Notes: generated by a model from the letters alone, not told the origin. A DNA stretch of 64,000 bases from Candidatus Zipacnadum vermilionense (GCA_029821755.1 JALGSV010000001.1:1-64000); one strand, 5' to 3'; shown: positions 34,675 through 44,154, numbered from the stretch's first letter. Numbers and translations are program-made.

Positions 34675-35539
34675 CCAGTCAGGGCGTTTCCTCTCCCCGG
34701 AGGCACCGGCGGTTCGCCGAGGGCCCGCGGGCGGGGCGCGGCTCGCCGGCCTGCTAGTCCTCGCCCTCCTGATCGCCGGCTGCTCGCCTCTGCAGACGGC
34801 GGATGCCATGCGGCGCGATTTCATGGCCCAGTCACTGGTCAAGCAAGCCGCCGCGCGCGCCGCTGCCGGACGGGCCGACGGGCGTGCCGTCCAACTCGCT
34901 GCCTGGGCCACCCGCCTGGCTCCCGACGATCTCCCGGTCCTACGCCTGGCCAGTGCTGTCTTCCTCCAGGGGCAGGCCTGGGACCGCGCGCTGGAGGGGC
35001 TACTGACGCTGCAGCAGAAGACGGGCGTGGCCGACGCTTACCACTTGGGTACCTGCTACCTATTCCTGGGCCAGGAAGCGAAGGGGGTGGTCTTGTTGGA
35101 GGCCTCCCTGGGAGCTGCGCGCTCGCGCTACGCCACGCACCAGATCAGCAGCTTGGCCCTGGCGACTACCTTTAACAACGTCGGCTACACTTACGCCGAC
35201 GCTGGCGTGCGTCTGTCGGAAGCCGTTGAGCTCACCCAGGAGGCGGTGCGTCTCGCCCCGGCAACTCCCAGTTTCCTCGACAGTCTGGGCTGGGCTTACC
35301 ACCGCGTCGGCCAGAACAGGGCGGCGGCCTTTGCCCTGGAGCAGGCCCTGCGCCTGCAGCGCCGCCCCGACGCCATTATCTTCTACCATGCCGGCGTGGT
35401 GCACGCCCGGATGGGCCAGTTGCGCCTGGCCCGCGTCGAGCTGCGGCGGGCCCTTTCCCTGCGCGGGGGTGACTTCCCGGAGGCGGCCGACGCCTTTCAT
35501 CGGATGCACTGGCAACTCCCACCGCCCGAGACGGTGTAA
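34646..35539 (+). CDS. TPR-repeat lipoprotein
   Basis: 297 residues from the ATG at 34646, which lies inside the last 29 bases of the STAND gene in another frame. After a basic region the helix GLLVLALLIAGC ends in a lipobox, so the protein should be a lipoprotein. TPR-like helical pairs run to the end: QLAAWATRLAPDDLPVLRLA, DAYHLGTCYLFLGQEAKGV, ATTFNNVGYTYADAGVRLSE, FLDSLGWAYHRVGQNRAAAF and IFYHAGVVHARMGQLRLARV. The overlap points to co-transcription with the STAND protein; whether it works with it is open. The start is less sure because no strong ribosome site is seen. Confidence 0.78.
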   Translation: MSRHSARRDNQSGRFLSPEAPAVRRGPAGGARLAGLLVLALLIAGCSPLQTADAMRRDFMAQSLVKQAAARAAAGRADGRAVQLAAWATRLAPDDLPVLRLASAVFLQGQAWDRALEGLLTLQQKTGVADAYHLGTCYLFLGQEAKGVVLLEASLGAARSRYATHQISSLALATTFNNVGYTYADAGVRLSEAVELTQEAVRLAPATPSFLDSLGWAYHRVGQNRAAAFALEQALRLQRRPDAIIFYHAGVVHARMGQLRLARVELRRALSLRGGDFPEAADAFHRMHWQLPPPETV

Positions 35540-35578
35540 GCTGAGACGCCCATGTTTGCCACTAACCCGGAGGATACC

Positions 35579-36763
35579 ATGAAGATCTCACAACGTGCCC
35601 TCGCTATCGCCCCCTCGCCTACCATTGCCATGTCCTCGCGCGCCAAGGCCATGCGGGCCCAGGGGCAAGACGTCATCTCCTTCGACGTAGGCGAGCCGGA
35701 TTTCCCCACCCCGGAGAACATCTGCCGCGCCGCTTGCGACGCCATCGCCGCCGGCCACACCAAGTACACCCCCGCCGCGGGGCTCCCCAAGCTCAAAGAG
35801 GCCATCGTCCAGGCCACCGCCCGCGACGTGGGGCTGCAGTACGACCCGGCCCAGGTTGTCGTCTCCAACGGCGGCAAGCACGCCCTGATGAACATCTGGG
35901 AGTCCATCGTCGACCCGGGCGATGAGGTCATCGTCTTCGCGCCCTATTGGGTCAGCTACCCGGCCCAGATCGAGTTGTGTGGCGGTCGCGCGGTCGTCAT
36001 CCCTACCCGCGGGGAGGACGACTTCCAGCCGGACCTCGACCAGGTCCGTACGGCGCTTTCCGACCGCACTATCGCTCTGCTGATCAACAGCCCCTCCAAC
36101 CCCGCCGGCGCCATCTTCACCGAGGCGACCATGCGTGGTCTGGCGGAAATCGCGGTTGAGGGCGACCTGCTGATCATCTCCGACGAGATCTACAAGCACA
36201 TCCTCTTTGATGGCCGGAAGCACCTGAGCACCGCCCAGTTAGGTGAGGAGGTCAAGTCCCGCACCATCCTCGCCGACGGCGTGGCCAAGACCTACGCCAT
36301 GACCGGCTGGCGCATCGGCTGGCTGATCGCACCGAAGGAGATCGCCAAGCGGGCGGGGGACATCCAGAGTCAGGAGACCTCCAATCCCAACACCCCGGCG
36401 CAGTACGCCGCCATCGAGGCGCTACTGGGGCCGCAAGATTCGGTGGCGACGATGCGGGCGGAGTTCGAGCGTCGTCGCGACTACCTGGTGCCGGCGCTCT
36501 GCGAGATGGCGGGGATTAAGTGCAACAAGCCGGGCGGCGCTTTCTACGTCTTCCCGGACATTTCGGCCCACGTCGGTCGCACCCTGAACGGCACGCCGAT
36601 CCCGACCGACCTGGCCCTGGCCGAGTACCTGCTGGAGAAGGCCCTAATCAGCGCCGTTCCCGGGTCCGCCTTCGGGAGCGACGGGTACATTCGCTTCAGC
36701 TTCGCGACGTCGATGGAGCTCTTGCAGGAGGGAATGCGGAGGCTGAGGGAGGCCTTGAGCTAG
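35579..36763 (+). CDS. Class I aspartate/aromatic aminotransferase (PLP)
   Basis: 394 residues from the ATG at 35579 (GGAGG five bases upstream). Fold-type I motifs: ISFDVGEPDFPTPE, HTKYTPAAG, NSPSNPAGAIF, ISDEIYKH, and the PLP lysine in GVAKTYAMTGWRIGW, followed by QETSNPNTPAQYAA. This is the AspB group (aspartate, or aspartate/prephenate). It transfers amino groups between aspartate and 2-oxoglutarate. It starts 39 bases after the TPR lipoprotein gene but looks like ordinary housekeeping. Confidence 0.9.
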   Translation: MKISQRALAIAPSPTIAMSSRAKAMRAQGQDVISFDVGEPDFPTPENICRAACDAIAAGHTKYTPAAGLPKLKEAIVQATARDVGLQYDPAQVVVSNGGKHALMNIWESIVDPGDEVIVFAPYWVSYPAQIELCGGRAVVIPTRGEDDFQPDLDQVRTALSDRTIALLINSPSNPAGAIFTEATMRGLAEIAVEGDLLIISDEIYKHILFDGRKHLSTAQLGEEVKSRTILADGVAKTYAMTGWRIGWLIAPKEIAKRAGDIQSQETSNPNTPAQYAAIEALLGPQDSVATMRAEFERRRDYLVPALCEMAGIKCNKPGGAFYVFPDISAHVGRTLNGTPIPTDLALAEYLLEKALISAVPGSAFGSDGYIRFSFATSMELLQEGMRRLREALS

Positions 36764-36832
36764 CGCCCGTTGCGTCGGGACCCTCCCGCCCGAGCCAAGC
36801 GAGAGAGAGGGGCAGGGGGTGAGACTCTGCGA

Positions 36833-37531
36833 CTACCCACCGAGCCCTGGCCACCAGAGTCCGTAAGTAAGACGCGGAAGCTCCGGCGCATACAGCCACC
36901 AATGGTACGGGGCGAACAGGAGCGCCTTGACGGTCAGCAGCGCGAAGAGCAGCAACACCCAGGCGGCCAGTTCCGTCGCGTTGCTCCCGCGGGCACGCTC
37001 CCAGGAGAAGTAGGTAGGGCAGCGGTAGCGCCGTCGCCAGGGTTGCGGCACCAGCCGCGGCACCGCCCTTCGGTAGGCCTCGAAATCCTCCCCGAACAGC
37101 CCCAGCAGGACGTTCTCCTCGGAGCGCACGGTGAAGATGTAGACGAACACCGCCGCGAAGGCGCCCACCGCGGTCAGGTACACGTTGTTGGCTGCCACGC
37201 ACACCCCGGCGAGGATGAACAGGCTGCCCAAGTACAGCGGATTGCGCGTGTAGGCATAGGGCCCGGAGGTGCAAAGCGCCGCGTCTTTGGTCAGGTAGCC
37301 CAGGGCCCAGGTGCGGATCACAACGCCGATGACCACTAACGGAAGGCCCCACAGCAGGTACGGCCAGCGCGGCACAGCTATCACCAGGGCCGCCACGTAG
37401 CCCAGAGCATGCAGCTTGGTCCGATGCCGCGCCCAGAAGCCCCGCCGATCTCGGGGCGGGGCGGAAGATTCGCTCTCAATCTGACTCAAGGTTTCCACCT
37501 CAACGGCGGGGAAATAGAGGACGGGGGCCAT
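36833..37531 (-). CDS. Isoprenylcysteine/phospholipid methyltransferase-like membrane protein
   Basis: 232 residues from the ATG at 37531 (GGGAG eight bases upstream). At least four membrane segments, with the ICMT/PEMT-type signature LCTSGPYAYTRNPLYLGSLF and the downstream RSEENVLLGLFGEDFEAYRR that binds S-adenosylmethionine. Such bacterial proteins methylate a membrane-bound or isoprenoid acceptor; the substrate here is unknown. It is divergent from the isocitrate dehydrogenase gene. Confidence 0.82.
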   Translation of the reverse strand: MAPVLYFPAVEVETLSQIESESSAPPRDRRGFWARHRTKLHALGYVAALVIAVPRWPYLLWGLPLVVIGVVIRTWALGYLTKDAALCTSGPYAYTRNPLYLGSLFILAGVCVAANNVYLTAVGAFAAVFVYIFTVRSEENVLLGLFGEDFEAYRRAVPRLVPQPWRRRYRCPTYFSWERARGSNATELAAWVLLLFALLTVKALLFAPYHWWLYAPELPRLTYGLWWPGLGG

Positions 37532-37608
37532 TGTATCGTCTCCCGCCAACAGCGGCAAGTCCGCCCGCAAGCGAAGTACCCGGCCCACGGCCTCAAGGAG
37601 AATGAACC

Positions 37609-38688
37609 ATGCACAAAGTAACCTTCATCCCCGGCGATGGCACGGGCCCCGAAGTGGCCTGGGCCATGCGCCGCTGTGTGGACGCCACCGGCGTCGCCAT
37701 TGAGTGGGAAGAGCAGCACGCCGGCGTAGACGCCATGGAGGAGAAGGGCACACCCCTTCCCCCCGAGGTGCTCGAGTCCATCCGCCGCAACAAGGTCGCC
37801 ATCAAGGGGCCCATCACCACCCCCATCGGCAGCGGTTTCCGCAGCGTCAACGTCGCTCTGCGCAAGGAGCTTGACCTCTACGTCTGCCTGCGCCCGTGCA
37901 AGTATTACCCCGGTGTTCGCGGCCACTACGACAACGTGGATCTGGTGATCGTCCGCGAGAACACCGAAGACCTCTACTCCGGCATCGAGTTCGACCACGG
38001 CACGCCCGAGTGCGACGAGGTGCTCGAGGCCATTCAGCGCCTGTCGGGGAAGCAAGTCTGGCCCGGTTCCTCGCTGAGCATCAAGCCTATCTCGGAGTTT
38101 GCCACCGAGCGTATCGTCCGCTACGCCTTCGACTACGCGGTCAAGCACGGCCGCCAGAAAGTCACGGCGGTGCACAAGGCCAACATCATGAAGTACACCG
38201 ACGGCCTGTTCCTGTCCGTGGCGCGGCGGGTAGGGGAGGAGTACGCGGGCAGCGGCGTGGAGTTCGAGGACCGCATCGTGGACAACATGTGCATGCAGCT
38301 CGTGCAGAAGCCCGAGCTGTACGAGGTGCTGGTCCTGCCCAACCTCTACGGGGATATCCTCAGCGATCTGGCCTGCGGGCTGGTGGGAGGTCTGGGGGTG
38401 GCGCCGGGGGCCAACCTAGGGGAGGGCCTCGCCGTCTTCGAGCCTACCCATGGTTCCGCGCCCAAGTACAAGGGGCAGAACAAGGTCAACCCGGTGGCGA
38501 CAATCCTGTCCGGAGTGCTGATGCTCGACTACCTGGGGGAGAAGGACGCGGCGAAGCGGCTGGAGAGTGCGGTAGCGGCGGTTATCCGCGAGGGGAAAGA
38601 CGTCACCTATGACATGAAGTCCTACCGCGACGACCCCACCGCCGTGGGTACCAGCGAAATGGCTGACGCGATCATCCGGCGATTGTAG
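37609..38688 (+). CDS. NAD-dependent isocitrate dehydrogenase family protein
   Basis: 359 residues from the ATG with AAGGAG upstream. Motifs: [13 protein letters not shown], a substrate region [36 protein letters not shown], the [16 protein letters not shown] lysine region, [20 protein letters not shown] and [14 protein letters not shown]. This is the beta-decarboxylating dehydrogenase family. The Ser in the first substrate block and the YSGIEF element favour NAD-isocitrate dehydrogenase over isopropylmalate dehydrogenase. With malate dehydrogenase at 39628 it suggests TCA-cycle function. Confidence 0.88.
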   Translation: MHKVTFIPGDGTGPEVAWAMRRCVDATGVAIEWEEQHAGVDAMEEKGTPLPPEVLESIRRNKVAIKGPITTPIGSGFRSVNVALRKELDLYVCLRPCKYYPGVRGHYDNVDLVIVRENTEDLYSGIEFDHGTPECDEVLEAIQRLSGKQVWPGSSLSIKPISEFATERIVRYAFDYAVKHGRQKVTAVHKANIMKYTDGLFLSVARRVGEEYAGSGVEFEDRIVDNMCMQLVQKPELYEVLVLPNLYGDILSDLACGLVGGLGVAPGANLGEGLAVFEPTHGSAPKYKGQNKVNPVATILSGVLMLDYLGEKDAAKRLESAVAAVIREGKDVTYDMKSYRDDPTAVGTSEMADAIIRRL

Positions 38689-38739
38689 GGCAGCGCAGAT
38701 TCCCCAGCCTGCGAGGCGGCTTGTAGGGCGCGATTGCCT

Positions 38740-39522
38740 CTACCCTCGGGCGGTCCGCAACATGGAGGCGGGCAGGAAGGTGATCACGATCACTGCTGCT
38801 GTGGTCACGATGGCGCAACTGAATGCCCGGCTCATCCAGGCCAGACCATGCGTGACTTGGTGGATTGCCGCCACCCGCAGCGGCGCGTCTGGCGCCAGTT
38901 GGTACACGCCCAGCAGTACCGCCACCGTCAGCGCCCCTACCGCCAGCAAGGCCGGCACGCCCAGCCTGACGTCGGTGCTGCTCGGGGCCAGTTCTGCGCC
39001 GATGGTGAAGGCCAGGTAGAGGAAGAGCCAGGTGCGGGGCGAATGGTAGTCGAGGGCCAGCAGCGCGTGGTACAGGCCCTGTAACACCGACCGCCCCGGG
39101 GTAGCAGCCGACAGCGACTGTTCGTCTAGGGGGAGATGCATCCACTGCGCCACCCCGTAGAGTACCAGCGACCCCACGATCAGCGGTGCCAGCGCCGCCA
39201 GACCGGTGGCTAGCCAGGGCACTGCCAGCGGGGACCACGCCCGTCCCGGCCGGCAGGCCCCGGCGCCGGCCTTGTCGAATATGCACGGTATCAGGCGCCG
39301 CACTCGGTACCCGCACACCAGGAAGCCCAGCGCGTGGCTGATCTCATGGACGAGGTTGCCCGGCAGTCGTACCAGCAGCACTAGCCACCCGCCGCGGCGG
39401 CGCGGGTTGCGGCTGGCCAGGGCCTGCAGCGCCCAGGCAAATAGCGCCCGCGACAGCATAAACAACAGTACGCCCTGGCCCGCCACCAGCGCCAGCCTCT
39501 CGAACAGTTGATCCGGTGCCAT
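38740..39522 (-). CDS. M50-like membrane metalloprotease
   Basis: 260 residues with about five to six hydrophobic segments. The catalytic motif NLVHEISHALGF holds an HExxH inside a membrane segment, as in site-2/M50 proteases and their relatives. The NPDG-type third-ligand motif is not obvious, so activity is uncertain. A perfect -10 (TATAAT on the minus strand, 39532-39537) lies so close to the ATG at 39522 that the message could be leaderless. Convergent with the isocitrate dehydrogenase gene. Confidence 0.72.
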   Translation of the reverse strand: MAPDQLFERLALVAGQGVLLFMLSRALFAWALQALASRNPRRRGGWLVLLVRLPGNLVHEISHALGFLVCGYRVRRLIPCIFDKAGAGACRPGRAWSPLAVPWLATGLAALAPLIVGSLVLYGVAQWMHLPLDEQSLSAATPGRSVLQGLYHALLALDYHSPRTWLFLYLAFTIGAELAPSSTDVRLGVPALLAVGALTVAVLLGVYQLAPDAPLRVAAIHQVTHGLAWMSRAFSCAIVTTAAVIVITFLPASMLRTARG

Positions 39523-39627
39523 AGCGCGGGCATTATAGCAGATTTGTCTAGCCTTGGGCGCATATTGCGCTCATCTCTGCGCAGATGGAGGGGCCGCCCT
39601 GTACGCGGCAATCGGAGGACTCACACC

Positions 39628-40560
39628 ATGAAAGTAACCGTAGTCGGAGCCGGCAACGTCGGCGCCACCTGTGCCCAGCGACTCGTCGAGGGAGACCTCG
39701 CTGACGTCTATCTCGTCGACGTTGTCGAGGGCCTCGCCCGCGGTAAGGCCCTCGACCTGGCCCAGGCCGCGGCCCTGGTGCGCCATGCTCGACGGATCGA
39801 GGGCGGCGAGGAATATGCCGGAGCCGAGGGCTCCGATATCGTCGTCATTACCGCCGGCATCGCGCGCAAGCCCGGTATGTCCCGCGATGATCTGCTCGCC
39901 ATCAACGGCAAGATCGTCACCGAGGTCAGTGAGAATTTGAGGCGCGTCTGCCCGGAGGCGATGATAATCATGATCTCCAACCCGCTGGACGTGACCACCT
40001 ACCTCGCCGCGCAGGTCTTCGGCACGCCGCGCGAACGGATCATGGGCATGGCGGGTGGGCTGGATACCGCCCGCTACCAGACCTTCATTGCCGGGGAGGT
40101 GGGCTGCGCCCCGTACGAGGTGGAGGCGATGGTCCTGGGCGGCCACGGCGACAGCATGGTTCCCCTACCACGCCTGACCGCGGTCAATGGCACCCCGTTT
40201 GAGGAGCTGTTGCCGCCGGAGAAGATCAAGGCCATAGTCGAGCGCACCCGCAACGGCGGCGCGGAGATCGTGTCGCACCTGAAGACGGGCAGCGCCTTCT
40301 ACGCGCCCTCCGCCGCGGTGGTGGATATGGTCCAGGCCGTGGCTCGCGACGAGCACCGGATCATCCCCTGCGCGGTGCAGCTTCAGGGCGAGTACGGCCT
40401 GGAGGGGCTCTTCCTGGGCGTGCCCTGCCGCCTGGGCGCGAGTGGGGTAGAGGAGGTCGTGGAGATCTACTTGAACGAGGAGGAGATGGGCGCTCTGCAC
40501 GCCTCCGCCCAGCACGTCCGTGAGACGGTCGCGGCTTGGGAGAACCTGCCGAAGGGCTAG
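39628..40560 (+). CDS. mdh: Malate dehydrogenase
   Basis: 310 residues from the ATG at 39628 (GGAGG nine bases upstream); the longer frame from 39508 is not coding. The LDH-like MDH pattern: MKVTVVGAGNVGATCAQRL, the substrate Arg in ITAGIARKPGMSRDD, ISNPLDVTTYLA, and the active-site GGHGDSMVPLPRLT. It oxidises malate to oxaloacetate with NAD. Confidence 0.94.
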   Translation: MKVTVVGAGNVGATCAQRLVEGDLADVYLVDVVEGLARGKALDLAQAAALVRHARRIEGGEEYAGAEGSDIVVITAGIARKPGMSRDDLLAINGKIVTEVSENLRRVCPEAMIIMISNPLDVTTYLAAQVFGTPRERIMGMAGGLDTARYQTFIAGEVGCAPYEVEAMVLGGHGDSMVPLPRLTAVNGTPFEELLPPEKIKAIVERTRNGGAEIVSHLKTGSAFYAPSAAVVDMVQAVARDEHRIIPCAVQLQGEYGLEGLFLGVPCRLGASGVEEVVEIYLNEEEMGALHASAQHVRETVAAWENLPKG

Positions 40561-40575
40561 GGCGTCTGTGCGCGT

Positions 40576-40650
40576 AGGGTGGGTTCTCTATCCCGCCCTC
40601 TCATGAACGAGCGTTACCGTGCGCGGGCAAGAGAGCCGGCGCCACGCGGA
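40576..40650. repeat. Degenerate palindromic intergenic repeat
   Basis: GGGTGGG TTCTCTAT CCCGCCC followed by GCGCGGGCAAGAGAGCC and GCGCCACGCGG. It looks like a decayed version of the 721-796 element, in the gap between mdh and the MBL-fold gene. Confidence 0.45.
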
Positions 40651-40671
40651 ACGTCCGGGAGGCTAACAATC

Positions 40672-41325
40672 ATGCCCACGATCAAGTACGAAGGCCACTC
40701 CTGCTTCCTGATCACCAGCGAGGCCGGTCTGCGGATCATGCTGGACCCATACGACTTCGGCGCGTACGGGGAAAGCTTCGGCTACGGGCCGATCACCGAT
40801 CCCGCCGACGTGGTGCTCATCACCCACGAGCACCGCGACCATAACGGGGCGGAGGGCGTGCCGGGCTCGCCGGTGGTATTGCGGGAGACGGCCACGGCGG
40901 CGGGGGTGTACTTCCAGGTAGTGGAGGCCTCGCACGGCCGGTCGGACGGACAGGACCGTGGCAACATCCGCATCTTCTCCTGGGAGGTCGACGGCCTGCG
41001 CTTCTGCCATCTGGGCGATCTGGGCGTTCCGCTCACGCCCGCGCAGGTGGAGGCCATCGGGCCGGTGGACGTCCTCTTCGTCCCGGTCGGCGGGCATTTC
41101 ACCCTCGACGCCGCCGGCGCGCACCAAGTGGCGGGGCAACTACAGGCGCGGGTGATCCTTCCAATGCACTACCGGACGGAGCGGACCACCCTCCCGATAG
41201 CGCCAGTGGGGGAGTTCCTCCAGGGAGCCGCGCAGGTGCTGGAGGTGGGTGGCTCCGAGTGGAGGGTCACGGCGGAGACGGTGCCCGAAGCGGCCACGGT
41301 GGTGGTTCTGCAACCCGCCAACTGA
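40672..41325 (+). CDS. MBL-fold metal-dependent hydrolase (UPF0173-like)
   Basis: 217 residues from the ATG at 40672 (GGGAGG upstream). Metallo-beta-lactamase fold with the key motif LITHEHRDHNGAEG, an earlier GHSCFLI strand, FCHLGDLGVPLT and a late His (VILPMHYRTE). It resembles the UPF0173/YtkL group of small metal hydrolases and lactonase-like proteins. The natural substrate is unknown. It is the last gene before the parS-like site. Confidence 0.85.
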   Translation: MPTIKYEGHSCFLITSEAGLRIMLDPYDFGAYGESFGYGPITDPADVVLITHEHRDHNGAEGVPGSPVVLRETATAAGVYFQVVEASHGRSDGQDRGNIRIFSWEVDGLRFCHLGDLGVPLTPAQVEAIGPVDVLFVPVGGHFTLDAAGAHQVAGQLQARVILPMHYRTERTTLPIAPVGEFLQGAAQVLEVGGSEWRVTAETVPEAATVVVLQPAN

Positions 41326-41341
41326 GCTTGGCGGCCAGAAG

Positions 41342-41357
41342 TGTTTCACGTGAAACA
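41342..41357. promoter_or_regulatory. parS centromere-like site (ParB binding)
   Basis: TGTTTCACGTGAAACA, a perfect 16-base palindrome that matches the near-universal chromosomal parS consensus. It lies in an intergenic gap between a plus-strand and a minus-strand gene. No parA, parB, rsmG or mnmG gene is in the window. parS sites usually cluster near the replication origin. Confidence 0.85.
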
Positions 41358-41447
41358 AACGATCTACCAGTGGCTAGAGAGACTCGGCGGCAGAAAGGCC
41401 GGGAAGGTCCCCCGCTCTTTGGTACTGCCCGGGGTGCCGGGCTGACC

Positions 41448-43913
41448 CTATCCGTCGCCAAGGTTGCCCGGGGGCGGCAGGGACATCCACATCGTGCCCA
41501 GATCCCGCAGGGCGTTGATAAGCATGTCACCGTCCTCCGGAAGGGTATTGGGCAGGTCGCCAAGTTGAAAATCAAGCGCCCGCTGGCGGAAGGCCTGTAT
41601 CTGCGCCGCGGTCAGCCCCAGCCGCCGGAAGGCCTCCTGGCGGCCCGGGGAGAAGCCCTCGGCTCGCAGCCAGTCTCGGGCCGCGTTGACTTCTTCAGGC
41701 GTGAACGCTACCGCGGCGGTCGGGAACGCGGCGCGGTCGATCGGCGCAACCAGCGCCTCCAGCTTGTCGGCCAGGACCAGCATGGCCTGCCCGGATTGGC
41801 GCTTGAGGCTGACGAGCGCCTGCGCCTGCCGGTCGGCGGCCGCCTGGTTGTCCGCGGCCAGCGCCCCGCCCAGGCGATCGCGGGTGATCTGCGCGGCGAG
41901 CAGCTTGCTGTACAGGTCCGCCAACGCCCGCACCATTTCGTTCGCCACGGTGACCCTCTCGGCTGACAGATCCTCGTTCGCCTCGTAGAGCACTACCTCC
42001 ACGGGCTGGGGCAGGGCGATCTGGTCGAAATCCGGACGAGGCGGGTCACCACCCAGCGCCTGGCTGATCCCGCCGGCAAGAGTAAGGATGGTGCCGAGGA
42101 GCCCGTCCCGCAGCCCCCCCTGGAAGTCCATGCCCGCCGCACCTACGGCCTTGTTCACCAGCCACATGGCTGGCCCGCCGCCAACCAAGTCCCCGAGGCT
42201 GCACCATCCCGACCACATGTCCATGGCTTCCTTGGTGCGCTTGAGGATGTCCTTGCTGTGATAGGTGTCCTGGTAGGCGGGAGTGTCGTCGTCGCGTTTT
42301 GGCTTGGGCTTAGGGACGAAGGTGGGCAGCCCCCGGCCGGACTGAGCCAGGCGTTGGCGGCCGGTGGCGCCGGGCTGGGCGACCGAGCGCGCAGGCCTGA
42401 AGTCGCGTAGCCGCCGCGCGCCATAGATGGTGTGGGTGAGGGCGGCTAGCGCCAGGGGGGTAGAGGACGAGGCGAAACCGAGGGCCCATCGGAACGAGGG
42501 GCGGCGTGCGGTGCGGGGTGCGGAGGCCAGGGCCTCGGGAACCTGGCCCTGACCGAGGTCCATCACCAGCGCCTGCCAGGCCTCGTAGGCGGGGTTGGCG
42601 AGCAGGAGGTTGGTCTGGTCCTCCTGCTCGGCACGAGCGGCGAGCGCTTCCCGGGCGGCCTCGGCGAAGTTGCCCAAGTCCACCAACCGGGCGAGGGCCC
42701 TGGCCTTGACATCCGCCGAAACGGGGCTGCCGACGCTCTGGCAGACCTTCCCGACCAAGTCCTCCACTTCCCTACGATGGGCCACACTCCAGGCGTACCG
42801 GGCGGGCAGGCCGGCCGTGGAGGCGGAGGGGCTGCCCTTCCCGGAGGGGAGGCCAGTGAGGACGTAGCCGGGTGTAGGGAGCTCGAGGCGACGCCCGGCG
42901 GCGTCGCTGAACTGCAGGCCGGTGAGGTTGGAGATTTTCACACCGGTATCGCCGGCGACGGCGGAGGGGTCGCCCTGGTACTGAGCGGAGATCTGGTCGC
43001 CGCGCTGATTGATGATCTTGGTGATGCGGCCCGCCGGGTCGGTCCCCACGGTGAGCGGGCCCGGGCAGGAGACTTGCGTAAGAGTGGACGTATAGCCTGC
43101 CGGGAAGTAGGCGACGAAATAGCCGGCAGGGCTGTAGGACCAGCGGCCGGAGGGGACCTCACGGTCGTCCCTGCTGGGAGGGGGATCGCCGTCCACCACT
43201 GCCACGTCCTCGAAACGGGTATAGTCATCAATCTTGTCCGCGAACAGGTTGCGGAGATTGGCCTCAGCTTCCAGTATCTGCCGCAGTTCCGGCGGGACCT
43301 TCAGGAAGGCCGTGCCCACCTTGGCGCCGGGAATACGCTCCAGGAAGCTGCCCCGCAAGGTCTTGATTTCGTCCGGGCTGAGCAGTGTGGTGGCCGTCTC
43401 TTGGAGTCGGGGGGAGAGGTCGTCGAACTTGGTCCGGGCAAGCAGAGCCCAGAGCAGGAGCTGAATGTCGCGCTGCGGAACCTCGGGATGGTCAGCGGAA
43501 TTGGCTAGGATGTGGGTGGCCAAGGCGCCGCCGGGACCCTTGAGCGGGGCGTACAGGTAGCCGTTGCCGTGGCCGGGGGCGTGGCTGCCGGCGTGCAGAC
43601 AGTACGACTGGCCCCAGAAGTCGTAGGCGCCGGGGAGCAACAGGAAGGAGCCGCCGGGCCCGGGCGGCATCTCCGCCAGTGGGGTGACCACACGAGGGTC
43701 GTAGTGGTCAAGGAAGGGGACCCCGGTGGTCGCGTCAGCGAGGCCGGTCGTGATCCACGGTTCTTCCTTGAGAATGCGGTCCAGGCCGGGGATAGCTATC
43801 GGGATCGTGGGTTCGTCCGGAATAGGCAAAGATATGCCGCCGGGCAGGTCTAGGGCAGCGGAGAAACTCGCGCATACCAGTGAGAGGAGTAACACACTGA
43901 CCAGATTGCGCAT
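41448..43913 (-). CDS. Large exported protein of unknown function
   Basis: 821 residues from the ATG at 43913 (GGAGG upstream), with a signal peptide (LVSVLLLSLVCASFSA). The N-terminal part has YDFWGQSYCLHAGSHAPGHG (Cys105) and EVPQRDIQLLLWALL (Gln151), a spacing and context that could form a Cys-Gln thioester or simply a conserved pocket. The middle is beta-rich, with a YD/RHS-flavoured GTDPAGRITKIINQRGDQI stretch. The C-terminal half holds a hydrophobic segment and long charged helices, including ATGRQRLAQSGRG and a last helical bundle from about 690. No family recognised. The extension upstream to 44225 is not coding. Confidence 0.7.
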   Translation of the reverse strand: MRNLVSVLLLSLVCASFSAALDLPGGISLPIPDEPTIPIAIPGLDRILKEEPWITTGLADATTGVPFLDHYDPRVVTPLAEMPPGPGGSFLLLPGAYDFWGQSYCLHAGSHAPGHGNGYLYAPLKGPGGALATHILANSADHPEVPQRDIQLLLWALLARTKFDDLSPRLQETATTLLSPDEIKTLRGSFLERIPGAKVGTAFLKVPPELRQILEAEANLRNLFADKIDDYTRFEDVAVVDGDPPPSRDDREVPSGRWSYSPAGYFVAYFPAGYTSTLTQVSCPGPLTVGTDPAGRITKIINQRGDQISAQYQGDPSAVAGDTGVKISNLTGLQFSDAAGRRLELPTPGYVLTGLPSGKGSPSASTAGLPARYAWSVAHRREVEDLVGKVCQSVGSPVSADVKARALARLVDLGNFAEAAREALAARAEQEDQTNLLLANPAYEAWQALVMDLGQGQVPEALASAPRTARRPSFRWALGFASSSTPLALAALTHTIYGARRLRDFRPARSVAQPGATGRQRLAQSGRGLPTFVPKPKPKRDDDTPAYQDTYHSKDILKRTKEAMDMWSGWCSLGDLVGGGPAMWLVNKAVGAAGMDFQGGLRDGLLGTILTLAGGISQALGGDPPRPDFDQIALPQPVEVVLYEANEDLSAERVTVANEMVRALADLYSKLLAAQITRDRLGGALAADNQAAADRQAQALVSLKRQSGQAMLVLADKLEALVAPIDRAAFPTAAVAFTPEEVNAARDWLRAEGFSPGRQEAFRRLGLTAAQIQAFRQRALDFQLGDLPNTLPEDGDMLINALRDLGTMWMSLPPPGNLGDG

Positions 43914-44101
43914 AGGGCACCTCCAGGGCAAAGTGCGGGTATATCTTTTGTCTACTTTCGCCGTGAAGCGATCATCCTCCTGCCGAATGACCGAGAAAGC
44001 CCGTGAAGAGAAGAGAGAGGAATGTACAGAGTCACCGGGCCATTGTTGCACAACGCTAGGCCGACTGGAGGTGTTTCTTCCGGTGACGCCAAACTTCTTG
44101 C

Positions 44102-44130
44102 TTGACGACGGCGGCGGGTGATGGTAAAGT
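44102..44130 (+). promoter_or_regulatory. Promoter of the cobalamin riboswitch transcript
   Basis: TTGACG (44102-44107), 17 bases, TAAAGT (44125-44130). It is about 18 bases upstream of the riboswitch P1 stem. Confidence 0.6.
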
Positions 44131-44154
44131 ACACGCACAATCGAATAGAGGTTC

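Noticed and set aside
41358-41447. A small gene beginning MFHVKH at the parS site on the minus strand
   Set aside because: This is the parS palindrome read as codons; there is no following rsmG-like sequence.
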